DNA of 46,784 bases, taken from assembly GCA_012521895.1 (NCBI GenBank), contig JAAYLK010000021.1, positions 1-46,784 on the forward strand, given 5' to 3'. Below are positions 1 through 6,147 of this stretch, in pieces. The stretch's first letter is position 1. Every line of letters begins with the position of its first letter. The notes under the pieces are model-generated. The model saw only the letters and a list, made by a program, of their open reading frames with translations. It had not been told where the DNA came from and ran no database searches. This DNA comes from Clostridiales bacterium (lineage in GTDB: Bacteria > Bacillota > Clostridia > Christensenellales > Aristaeellaceae). Position numbers and translations under genes: made by a program.

Positions 1-12
1 GCTTTGAGCCAT
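1..12 (-). CDS. 5' end of an unidentified gene (cut by window edge)
   Basis: Only the first four codons (ATG GCT CAA AGC, M-A-Q-S) are inside the window. The start is supported by a strong AAGGAGGA ribosome binding site at 21-28, 8 bases upstream of the ATG, and by a promoter at 152-180 that gives a leader of about 130 bases. The product cannot be identified. It lies downstream of fabK on the same strand but has its own promoter, so it need not belong to fatty acid synthesis. Confidence 0.6.
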
Positions 13-151
13 TGGGGTTCTCCTCCTTGTGAATGTCTATGCAACATCCATTGTAGCGGAGTCCCGGTGGCTTGCCCATTCCTCCTCACCCTGGGCAAAG
101 TTGCGAACTTCAGTGTACTCTATCCATTTCTAAACATCACTAACTAAAGAT

Positions 152-180
152 ATTGTATATTATCCTGATAATTTTGTAAA
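152..180 (-). promoter_or_regulatory. SigA-type promoter of the partial gene, long leader
   Basis: On the minus strand TTTACA (175-180) and TACAAT (152-157) are separated by exactly 17 bases, each one mismatch from consensus. Transcription would begin near 145 and leave about 130 bases before the ATG at 12. The leader contains a GCCC/GGGC-bounded stem, but I could not match it to a T-box or a riboswitch class I know. Confidence 0.6.
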
Positions 181-203
181 AAGAAGCAACTAAGTCGATT
201 TGG

Positions 204-1145
204 TTAGGCGGGCGCGAGCGGTTTTTCCAGCAGATGCTCGGCCTGGTCCACCATGGTTTTGATGATGACCCGGGCCGGCTGGGTCTTCCGGATGAGGGCC
301 GCGGCCTGGCCGGCCATGATGCAGCCGGTGAGCATGTCGCCCTCCCGCACCGCGCGCCACAGGGCCCCGGTGCCGTATTTTTCAAGCTCGGTATTTGAAA
401 TCATGGGGTTCATTTCCCGCTGGGCGAACTCCTGCATGTAGCTGTTCTTCAGCGCGCGCACCGGGCGGCCCATGCGCCTCCCCACCACCATGGTGTCGAT
501 GTCCCGGGCGTTTAGCACTTCCTGCTTGAAGCACAGCGGCACGGAACATTCCTCGGCCGCCAGGAAGCGGGTGCCGCACTGCACGCCGGAGGCGCCCAGC
601 AGCAGGGCCGCCGCCAGGCCGCGTCCGTCCGCGATGCCGCCGGCGGCGATCACCGGCACCTCCACCGCGTCCGCAATCTGGGGCACCAGGGTCATGGTGG
701 TCAGTTCGCCAATGTGGCCGCCCGCCTCACAGCCCTCGGCCACCACCGCGGCGGCGCCGTCCCGCGCCACGCGCTTGGCCATGGCCACCGTGGGAATCAC
801 CGGCACCACCTTGATGCCCGCGTCCAGCCACAGGGGCATGAAGCGGGTGGGCAGGCCCGCGCCGGTGGTGACCACGCCGACTTTTTCCTTCGCGACCACG
901 TTGGCCGCCTCCTCCACCGTGGGGCTGCGCAGCATGAGGTTGACGCCAAAGGGCTTGTCGGTCAGCTGGCGGCATTTTGCGATTTCCTCGCGCAATTGCT
1001 GGCTGGTGAGGCCCATCGCGGAAATGATGCCCAGGCCCCCGGCGTTGGACACGGCCGCGGCCAGCTTGGCATCGGCCACATAGGCCATGCCGCCCTGGAG
1101 GATGGGGTAGGTGATGCCAAACAACTGGGTCACTTTGGTAATCAT
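204..1145 (-). CDS. fabK: FMN-dependent enoyl-[ACP] reductase FabK (nitronate monooxygenase family)
   Basis: The 313-residue protein is a TIM-barrel flavoprotein of the FabK/2-nitropropane dioxygenase family. FabK reduces the trans-2-enoyl-ACP double bond in the last step of each fatty acid elongation cycle, in the cytoplasm, using FMN and NAD(P)H. Visible signatures are the N-terminal ITYPILQGGMAYV stretch, the EGCEAGGHIGE segment with the family His, and the phosphate-binding region VIAAGGIADGRG followed by GASGVQCGTRF. Length fits FabK, which is usually slightly above 310 residues. The start has AGGAG 5 bases upstream. No other fab genes are next to it here. A nitronate monooxygenase role is the alternative, but the GGHIGE context favours FabK. 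Confidence 0.85.
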   Translation of the reverse strand: MITKVTQLFGITYPILQGGMAYVADAKLAAAVSNAGGLGIISAMGLTSQQLREEIAKCRQLTDKPFGVNLMLRSPTVEEAANVVAKEKVGVVTTGAGLPTRFMPLWLDAGIKVVPVIPTVAMAKRVARDGAAAVVAEGCEAGGHIGELTTMTLVPQIADAVEVPVIAAGGIADGRGLAAALLLGASGVQCGTRFLAAEECSVPLCFKQEVLNARDIDTMVVGRRMGRPVRALKNSYMQEFAQREMNPMISNTELEKYGTGALWRAVREGDMLTGCIMAGQAAALIRKTQPARVIIKTMVDQAEHLLEKPLAPA

Positions 1146-1201
1146 ATCAACTCCTCGCGCGATCAGCGCAGCGTAAGGAACAAGCGGTTCATGTTAGGAT
1201 G

Positions 1202-1250
1202 ATACCCGTTTCTTTGGACAGATTGGTAAATTCTGTCCAATACCGGGTAT
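1202..1250. promoter_or_regulatory. Nested palindrome upstream of fabK, operator-like
   Basis: Two concentric inverted repeats share one centre near 1227. The inner arms are TTGGACAGA (1214-1222) and TCTGTCCAA (1232-1240), 9 perfect base pairs with a 9-base spacer. The outer arms are ATACCCG (1202-1208) and CGGGTAT (1244-1250), 7 perfect pairs. It sits between the terminator of the upstream operon and the fabK start and has no T-run, so a repressor operator or RNA stem is more likely than a terminator. I could not place a convincing -35/-10 pair with it. Confidence 0.5.
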
Positions 1251-1267
1251 ACAAACCCTTTCCGCAA

Positions 1268-1291
1268 CAAAAAAGCCCCCGGAGCGGGGGC
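1268..1291 (-). terminator. Rho-independent terminator of the sigma-factor operon
   Basis: On the minus strand GCCCCCG, a 3-base loop and CGGGGGC (1275-1291) are followed by TTTTTTGTT. It lies 21 bases past the stop of the last small gene. Confidence 0.85.
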
Positions 1292-1312
1292 GGTGAAGGG
1301 ACGGATTCGCGG

Positions 1313-1555
1313 TCATTCTTCCTTCTGCTTCTTGCCGCTTTTGATTCCTTGCATCAAGACCGCGGGGCGCATGGCCCGGATGGCCTCCTGGGCGTATTGG
1401 GCGGGCATGCCCGCTTGCACCGCGGCTTCCACAAAGGCCTCGCGGAACACCTTGTACTTCCTTGCCATCCGGAAGTAGATTCCGGGGGCTTTGAAGGCCA
1501 GCCGCACAATTTGCGCTAAGACCTTCAGCCTGCTGCCCGCCTTGCGCAAGTTCAT
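1313..1555 (-). CDS. Small helical protein, last gene of ECF sigma operon
   Basis: An 80-residue basic protein of unknown function. No signal peptide or catalytic motif is visible; the sequence looks largely helical. ATG at 1555 follows the upstream stop codon (1559-1561) by three bases, so translation is probably coupled; a TTG one codon earlier would touch that stop. The segment FREAFVEAAVQAGMPAQYAQEAI resembles FYKEL..SGIPQDAALDMA in the preceding gene: both have an aromatic residue, acidic residues, G-[MI]-P, then alanines. The two may share a small helical fold. A terminator follows. Confidence 0.65.
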   Translation of the reverse strand: MNLRKAGSRLKVLAQIVRLAFKAPGIYFRMARKYKVFREAFVEAAVQAGMPAQYAQEAIRAMRPAVLMQGIKSGKKQKEE

Positions 1556-1558
1556 CAA

Positions 1559-1822
1559 TTACTGTTCTTTCGTGAAGTTGATGTCCTTCATGGAGAAGGA
1601 GAAGCCCTTGGCCATGTCCAGCGCCGCGTCCTGGGGGATGCCCGAGGCGATCAGCTCCTTGTAAAAGGCGCCCACGGCCTGGCCCATGTTGGTGCCCGCC
1701 TCCTTGGAGTAGAGGCTGCCGATGAGGTCGCGGATCAGCTTGGGCGCCTTGTCGCTCACGGTGTCCAGGATGCCGGCCAGCTCGTCTGCGGAAAAGTTCT
1801 TCTCGTTCTTGTTGTCGCTCAT
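1559..1822 (-). CDS. Small helical protein, third gene of ECF sigma operon
   Basis: An 87-residue acidic protein with no recognised domain. The start has AAGGAG 8 bases upstream and lies 12 bases after the putative anti-sigma gene. It has no transmembrane segment and no cysteines, so a soluble cytoplasmic location is inferred. Its C-terminal half (FYKELIASGIPQDAALDMAK) resembles the middle of the next protein. Position suggests a role in the sigma-factor circuit, as a modulator or a regulon product, but sequence alone does not show this. Confidence 0.65.
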   Translation of the reverse strand: MSDNKNEKNFSADELAGILDTVSDKAPKLIRDLIGSLYSKEAGTNMGQAVGAFYKELIASGIPQDAALDMAKGFSFSMKDINFTKEQ

Positions 1823-1834
1823 TCTTTTTTCTCC

Positions 1835-2146
1835 TTACATGAATTTCAGTAACATTTTCAGGGCCGATTGGGTGATGGTTGTCGCGCTTTTGACAGTTTT
1901 GTAGCTGTCTTTGAGCGCCTGGGGCACAAGGGTTGGTCTGGGGTTTTGCTGGTAGATGGCCGCTGGGAAGGCGGGAGGCACTGCTAGGCTTTCTTCCATC
2001 AGGTCGCAGAGCATCAGGGCCAGGCGCATTTCCTCCATCAGTTCGGGGCTTGCGACCAGCATCCTGGAGAGCTGCAGCATCTCCTCCTTAGGCAGTTCGC
2101 CTTTGATGTAGCGCGGCATCAGGTTGATGGCCTGGTCAAGCGTCAT
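1835..2146 (-). CDS. Putative anti-sigma factor partner of the ECF sigma
   Basis: A 103-residue protein whose ATG lies inside the end of the sigma gene (11-base overlap), with GGAGG 8 bases upstream, the usual sigma/anti-sigma layout. The N-terminus (MTLDQAINLMPRYIKGELPKEE.....RMLVASPELMEEM) follows the pattern of zf-HC2-type anti-sigma domains: a short helix, G-E-L, then a helix with S-P-E-L. The zinc ligands of that family (HxxxCxxC) are absent; the single Cys is in LMLCDL. No transmembrane helix is apparent, so it would be a soluble, zinc-free anti-sigma. The assignment rests mainly on position. Confidence 0.6.
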   Translation of the reverse strand: MTLDQAINLMPRYIKGELPKEEMLQLSRMLVASPELMEEMRLALMLCDLMEESLAVPPAFPAAIYQQNPRPTLVPQALKDSYKTVKSATTITQSALKMLLKFM

Positions 2147-2657
2147 GGGGCACACCTCCAGTCAGGGAAAGTTTGAGTTGCTTTTTCAAGCGGTTCAGGC
2201 GGCTTTTGACCGTGCCTTCGGGGATGCCCAGCAGGTCACCCGCTTCCTTCTGGGTAAAGCCCTCATGAAAAATCAGGTGCAGCAGGGCTTGGTCATCGTC
2301 GCTTGTGTGGGAGAGGGCTGTGCGGAGGTCCATGGCGGTCACGCTGTCGTCTTCAAAGCCGGGGACGGCCTGGGTTTCGTCCAGCTCCTTGAAGGCGGGG
2401 CTTGAGGCGTTCTTCCTAATGGCGTCCGTGCACTTGTAGCCCGCGATGGCGTACAGCCAGGTTTTGACAGTGGAACCGCGTTGAAAGCCCTTGATGGCGC
2501 GCCAGGCCGCGAGCAGGCTTTCCTGGTAGACGTCCTCGGCCTGGTTTTGCGTTCGCTTCAAGATAAAACCATACAGGCCCTTGAGGTGGGGGCTGACCAG
2601 GCGTTCAAAGGCCGCGGGGTCGCCCCTCTGTGCCAGGGTGAGGTCGCTCTCGCTCAT
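2136..2657 (-). CDS. ECF-type RNA polymerase sigma factor
   Basis: A 173-residue sigma-70 family protein with region 2 at about residues 8-75 (AFERLVSPHLKGLYGFILKRT, then AEDVYQESLLAAWRAIKGF and the -10 recognition part STVKTWLYAIAGYKCTDAIRK) and region 4 at about 115-160 (DDQALLHLIFHEGFTQKEAG, then DLLGIPEGTVKSRLNRLKKQL, a clear helix-turn-helix). It lacks regions 1 and 3, which defines the ECF group. AAAGGAGG precedes the ATG. A putative ECF promoter directly upstream suggests autoregulation. The downstream gene overlaps and is likely its anti-sigma. The inducing signal is unknown. Confidence 0.9.
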   Translation of the reverse strand: MSESDLTLAQRGDPAAFERLVSPHLKGLYGFILKRTQNQAEDVYQESLLAAWRAIKGFQRGSTVKTWLYAIAGYKCTDAIRKNASSPAFKELDETQAVPGFEDDSVTAMDLRTALSHTSDDDQALLHLIFHEGFTQKEAGDLLGIPEGTVKSRLNRLKKQLKLSLTGGVPHDA

Positions 2658-2678
2658 GCCAGCCTCCTTTCATCTCTG

Positions 2679-2707
2679 TAGTCGCAAAAGGGATGAAAAA
2701 GGTTCAC
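2679..2707 (-). promoter_or_regulatory. Putative ECF promoter, probably autoregulatory
   Basis: Minus strand GTGAACC (2701-2707) and CGACTA (2679-2684) are separated by 16 bases. This matches the general ECF pattern of a GAAC-type -35 and a CG-containing -10 with a 16-base spacer, as for the SigW group. It lies just upstream of the sigma gene. Confidence 0.6.
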
Positions 2708-2714
2708 GGCTTTT

Positions 2715-3317
2715 TTAATGATTTTGTTTCTTGGTCAGAAGCAGGCCAAAACCCAGGCCGCACAGCCCGCCGATGAGGTGGGCCAGCTGGGAGACGTTGT
2801 CCTTCTGGAAGATGCCCACAATCTCCTGACCCATGTAAATCACGGCCACCAGCAGCAGGGTCAGCGGGATTTTGCGGGTCTTGCGGGTGGAGGAGGCGGA
2901 CAGCAGGATCAGCATGAAGATGATGCCGCTGGCGCCCAGGGAGGCAGTGTTGGCGGACAGCAGGAGGTGGACAAGCCCGGTGATGAGGGCGGTGACCGCA
3001 AACATCAGCAGGGTGCGCCCGACGCCATAGGTCTTTTCCACCAAGGGGCACAGCAGCAGGAACATCGCCATGTTGGTGGCGTAGTGGGCAAAGTCGGCGT
3101 GCCCCAGCACATGGGTGAAGAGGCGGATGTAAAACAGCGGGTTGCCTGCGCTTGACCGGTAGACCGAAAACAGCGCGCGGTTGCTTGCCCCGCCGGTGAT
3201 GAGGGCCAGCGCCAGCGCCAGCAGGGACAGCCCGGCGAAGCCCAGGGTGAGGGGGGAGGACAGCTCCAGCCAGTTGGCGGGGTGCCACTTGTTGGGGTGC
3301 TTGCTCGTTGTTGTCAT
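2715..3317 (-). CDS. Rhomboid-family intramembrane serine protease
   Basis: A 200-residue polytopic membrane protein. The catalytic serine motif GASG is in TASLGASGIIFML, and the partner His is in the last helix (QLAHLIGGLCGLGFG). An earlier HADFAHYATNM segment matches the HxxxHxxxNM of rhomboid helix 2. About six hydrophobic helices fit the core fold. Rhomboids cleave single-pass membrane proteins within the bilayer; the substrate here is unknown. ATG at 3317 was chosen because AAAGGAAG lies just upstream; an in-frame extension to 3383 has no such site. It lies next to the ECF sigma operon on the same strand. Rhomboids can take part in stress signalling, but a link to the anti-sigma is only a guess, since that protein has no visible membrane anchor. 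Confidence 0.85.
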   Translation of the reverse strand: MTTTSKHPNKWHPANWLELSSPLTLGFAGLSLLALALALITGGASNRALFSVYRSSAGNPLFYIRLFTHVLGHADFAHYATNMAMFLLLCPLVEKTYGVGRTLLMFAVTALITGLVHLLLSANTASLGASGIIFMLILLSASSTRKTRKIPLTLLLVAVIYMGQEIVGIFQKDNVSQLAHLIGGLCGLGFGLLLTKKQNH

Positions 3318-3449
3318 GCTGCTTCCTTTCTGTGCGCGGCTGTTTTGGGGGTGTGTTGAAATGAGGTTGTTCCTGCTTATCATACACCATCCGGGGCGCA
3401 GGAGCAGAAGGAAGGGCGTGTTTCCTTGTTCTCTTTAGTGTTCAATGCC

Positions 3450-3478
3450 TTGCGCTGGCAGATGATTGGCAGTATAAT
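3450..3478 (+). promoter_or_regulatory. Promoter of the Fic gene, embedded in the 11-base array
   Basis: TTGCGC (3450-3455) and TATAAT (3473-3478) have a 17-base spacer made of the first two repeat units. The -10 hexamer uses the variable part of unit 2 and the first base of unit 3. Anything binding the units would therefore contact the promoter directly. Predicted transcription starts near 3485, so units 4-11 are transcribed. Confidence 0.6.
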
Positions 3479-3576
3479 GGCAGCAAATTGGCAGATGATT
3501 AGCAGATGAATGGCAAGTAATTGGCAGTAAATTAGCAGAAAAATGGCAGTTGATTGGCAAAAAATTGGCAGGAGAA
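3456..3576 (+). repeat. Eleven units of an 11-base phased direct repeat
   Basis: TGGCAG or a one-base variant (TAGCAG, TGGCAA) begins at 3456, 3467, 3478, 3489, 3500, 3511, 3522, 3533, 3544, 3555 and 3566: eleven copies at exactly 11-base spacing. The six-base core is conserved and the five-base remainder is A/T-rich and variable (ATGAT, TATAA, CAAAT, GTAAT, AAAAA and others). The last unit supplies the GGAG ribosome binding site of the Fic gene. The near-helical period puts all cores on about the same face of the DNA. Because 33 bases is three units, the same array also gives an 11-residue periodicity in every reading frame. Confidence 0.95.
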
Positions 3577-3581
3577 ACGCA

Positions 3582-4778
3582 ATGTACGCAGCGCAAACGC
3601 GGGAGTTGATGGAAGGCTTCATCGCCAGGTATCTCACAAAGGATGAGGTGCGCTACCGCTTGCCTCTGCAGGTCAACCTTGAGGATTTCTGGCAAGCGCT
3701 GCAGGAAGAAAGAAGGCGGCGCGGCATCACCCTGCCGCTGCACACCCTGGCAGGCCAGCCCTTCTGGTTCGTCCTCAATGACAGCATCACGCAGCAGGTG
3801 GATGACATCAGCGCCGCCGCCCGGCGGGGCATTTTGTCACAGCCTCAGGTGCTGCGGCAGCTGCAGGAGGACGCGGTGGTGGAGGAGGCTGTCTACTCCA
3901 GCATGATTGAAGGGGCTTTCACCACCCTGCCCGAGGCCGAGCGCCTGCTGAAATCCAACAGAAAGCCCAGGAACAAGTCCGAGCGTATGGTACAAAACAA
4001 TTATGACGCGCTGAAGTTCGTCCTAAGCCACCTGGAGGAGGACATCAGCAAGGACACCCTGGTGAGCATCGCCGCCATCCTGACGCGGGACGCCACCCAG
4101 GAGCAGGTATCGGGCTACCGGGACAAGCAGGTCGTCGTAGCAAGTACCAGCGAGATTGTATTCACCCCGCCGGAAGCCGCCCGGGTGCCCGGCATGATGG
4201 CTTCCCTGCTGGATTTTATCAAAACGGCGCAGCTGCACCCGGTGCTCAAGGCCTGCGCTGCGCATTTTTACCTGGTGTATGTCCATCCCTTTTCCGATGG
4301 CAACGGCAGGACGGCTAGGGCGCTCAGCCTGATGATTTTGCTGCAGGCTGGCTTTGACCTCTTCAGCGCCTTCCCCATTTCAGCCCTGGCGGCCAAAGAG
4401 CGGGGGAAGTATTACAAGGCCATCAAAAACGTGGAAGATGCCCAGGACGACCTGACCTACTTCATTGACGTCTATTCGGGCATGCTCTCCCGCGCTGTAC
4501 ATCAGGCGGAAGATTTGGCGCGCAAAAAGCTGGCGGAAGCCCGGTGGCAGGAAAAGCTTGCGCAGGCAGGCCAATTGAACCAGCGCCAGCGGGAAGCCGC
4601 CATCTGGCTCATTCAAAGCGGTCAGGAGAAAATTACTGTGGAGGCCTGGCGCAAGAAATTCGGCGTTGTTACCGAAACCGCCCGGCAGGATTTGCTCATG
4701 CTGAAAGCACTGGGCTTGCTGACACGCCAGCTGGATGGGCGGAAGGCAGTGTTCATCATCAACGCGATTCCCGAGTAA
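3582..4778 (+). CDS. Fic family AMP-transferase with C-terminal winged helix
   Basis: A 398-residue Fic/DOC protein. Fic enzymes transfer AMP or another nucleotide moiety from a nucleotide to a protein hydroxyl. The complete catalytic motif HPFSDGNGRTAR is at residues 235-246. An inhibitory helix motif SxxxEG (S106 to G111, in YSSMIEGAF) lies N-terminal to it, making this a class II, self-inhibited Fic protein. The C-terminal 60 residues (QRQREAAIWLIQSG...VTETARQDLLMLKALGLLTRQ) look like a winged helix-turn-helix, so it may bind DNA. ATG at 3582 is preferred because GGAG lies 7 bases upstream; the earlier ATG at 3543 is inside the repeat array. No separate antitoxin gene is adjacent. A palindromic terminator follows. 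Confidence 0.9.
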   Translation: MYAAQTRELMEGFIARYLTKDEVRYRLPLQVNLEDFWQALQEERRRRGITLPLHTLAGQPFWFVLNDSITQQVDDISAAARRGILSQPQVLRQLQEDAVVEEAVYSSMIEGAFTTLPEAERLLKSNRKPRNKSERMVQNNYDALKFVLSHLEEDISKDTLVSIAAILTRDATQEQVSGYRDKQVVVASTSEIVFTPPEAARVPGMMASLLDFIKTAQLHPVLKACAAHFYLVYVHPFSDGNGRTARALSLMILLQAGFDLFSAFPISALAAKERGKYYKAIKNVEDAQDDLTYFIDVYSGMLSRAVHQAEDLARKKLAEARWQEKLAQAGQLNQRQREAAIWLIQSGQEKITVEAWRKKFGVVTETARQDLLMLKALGLLTRQLDGRKAVFIINAIPE

Positions 4779-4799
4779 AGCACCAATTAGTGGATATAT

Positions 4800-4840
4800 A
4801 AATCAAGGGCTCCCCTTTCGGGAAGCCCTTGATTTATTTG
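4800..4840. terminator. Bidirectional terminator between convergent genes
   Basis: AAATCAAGGGCT (4800-4811) pairs with AGCCCTTGATTT (4824-4835) around a CCTTTCGG-type loop. T-rich sequence follows on both strands, so it can end both the plus-strand Fic gene and the minus-strand TldE gene. Confidence 0.8.
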
Positions 4841-4850
4841 ATTGGCTTGA

Positions 4851-6146
4851 TTATTTGCCGGATATGGTAATCCCGCCCACGGCCAGCCATGGCAGGGAGG
4901 AGCCGCCGTCTTCCACGGTTTCCTTGGTGATGCCCACAATCTGCTTGAGCATGCCGGCCAGGTTGCCGGAGATCATGGTCTCGTTCACGGCCTGGCCCAC
5001 CTTGCCGTCCTCAATTAAGAAGGAGTTCTTGGCAACGCCGGAGAACTCGCCCCCGGTGCCGGCGGCGCCGCCGGAGTAGCGGGAGACCAGCAGGCCTTTC
5101 CTGGTGTTCTTGATGAGGTCTTCCAGGCTGATGTCGCCGGGTTTGACGATGAAGCCAGAGCCGGAGTTTGGCGCGCGGTCCTTCCCGGTCTTGTTGGCGG
5201 CGTAGGCGGACAGCATGAACCGCTTGAGCACGCCATCTTTGATGAGGTCGTAATCCCTGGCCAAAAAGCCTTCGCCGGTGTAGTTTTCGCCGTTTACAAT
5301 GCGCGGGTCAGACGGCGCAAAGGTGATGGTGAGGCGCGGGTCGGCCACCTGGGTGTTCAGGGCGTCCTTCCACAGGCTGGTGCCGTCCAGCAGCACGCTG
5401 TCGGTGACGAAATTGCCCAGCAGCTCATACAGCATGCCGCCCAGGCAGTCCGGCGTGAAGATGACGGTGCCCTCGTACTTGCCCTGGGTGGCCACGGTGT
5501 GGATCTGGTTTTCGGCGTCCTTCAGGCTCTGGCGCACGCTGCCCATCTCCAGGAAGGGTTTGGACAGGTCATAGGTGACAAAGCCGCCGCCGTTGAAGGA
5601 AGAGGACTTGTCGCCCTCGTGGCCGGAGAACATCAAAGAGACGCTGTAGGAACCCGAGCGGGAATTGTAGTGCACGCCATGGTTGTTGCGGTAGACGCTC
5701 TCCCTCGCGGTGTGGGAGGTGATGACCTGCTCCAAAATCACCTTGGGGTACTCGCTGTGCACGCTGTCAATCAATTCTTTGGTGCGTTCAAACAACTTGT
5801 CAAGGTCCGGCTCAAAATCGCCCTTGGCGAAGTCGCCTTGGCCTTCCTTTGCCAATTCCCAGGCGGGGTCAGGCTGGCCGGCTTCGGCGGAGGAGACACA
5901 GTCCTTGACCGCCTGTGCGATGTGCTCTTCTTCAAAGCTGTTGCCGGAGACGGTGCCGCGGCGCTGGCCCTTGATGGCCTGCAGCGCCAGGGTGTGGTCC
6001 AGGGTGGTGCGCAGCAGGGTCAACTTGCCGCCTTCCACGTTCAGCTCGGTCTTGCGGTTGGTGGCGGCGGTGACGCTGGCGTCTTCCACCTGGAGGTTCT
6101 TCATGTGCTCAAGGGCCAGGTTCGCGGCCTTCATTTCTCTTGTCAT
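4851..6146 (-). CDS. TldE/PmbA-like metallopeptidase partner subunit
   Basis: A 431-residue member of the TldD/PmbA family, recognised by its overall pattern: an N-terminal domain with TELNVEGGKLTLLRTT, the central YPKVILEQVITSHTARESVYRNNHGVHY, and the C-terminal ENYTGEGFLARDYDLIKDGVLKRFMLSAYAANKTGK.....GSGFIVKPGD. In characterised systems the TldD/TldE pair forms a heterodimeric protease that degrades unfolded peptides or trims peptide natural products; TldE lacks the HExxxH metal site and supports TldD. None is seen here, which agrees with the TldE role. ATG at 6146 follows the TldD stop by one base, with GGAGG upstream, so the two are co-translated. The longer upstream frame is a shadow of tldD. 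Confidence 0.85.
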   Translation of the reverse strand: MTREMKAANLALEHMKNLQVEDASVTAATNRKTELNVEGGKLTLLRTTLDHTLALQAIKGQRRGTVSGNSFEEEHIAQAVKDCVSSAEAGQPDPAWELAKEGQGDFAKGDFEPDLDKLFERTKELIDSVHSEYPKVILEQVITSHTARESVYRNNHGVHYNSRSGSYSVSLMFSGHEGDKSSSFNGGGFVTYDLSKPFLEMGSVRQSLKDAENQIHTVATQGKYEGTVIFTPDCLGGMLYELLGNFVTDSVLLDGTSLWKDALNTQVADPRLTITFAPSDPRIVNGENYTGEGFLARDYDLIKDGVLKRFMLSAYAANKTGKDRAPNSGSGFIVKPGDISLEDLIKNTRKGLLVSRYSGGAAGTGGEFSGVAKNSFLIEDGKVGQAVNETMISGNLAGMLKQIVGITKETVEDGGSSLPWLAVGGITISGK

Positions 6147-6147
6147 C

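Noticed and set aside
12..150. T-box or known riboswitch in the leader of the partial gene
   Set aside because: No T-box antiterminator core and no clear match to riboswitch consensus elements I could recall.
3456..3576. 11-base array as a CRISPR or TRAP-type binding site
   Set aside because: Units are too short and have no spacers, so it is not a CRISPR array. TRAP sites are triplets separated by two or three bases, a much shorter spacing, although the count of eleven is the same.
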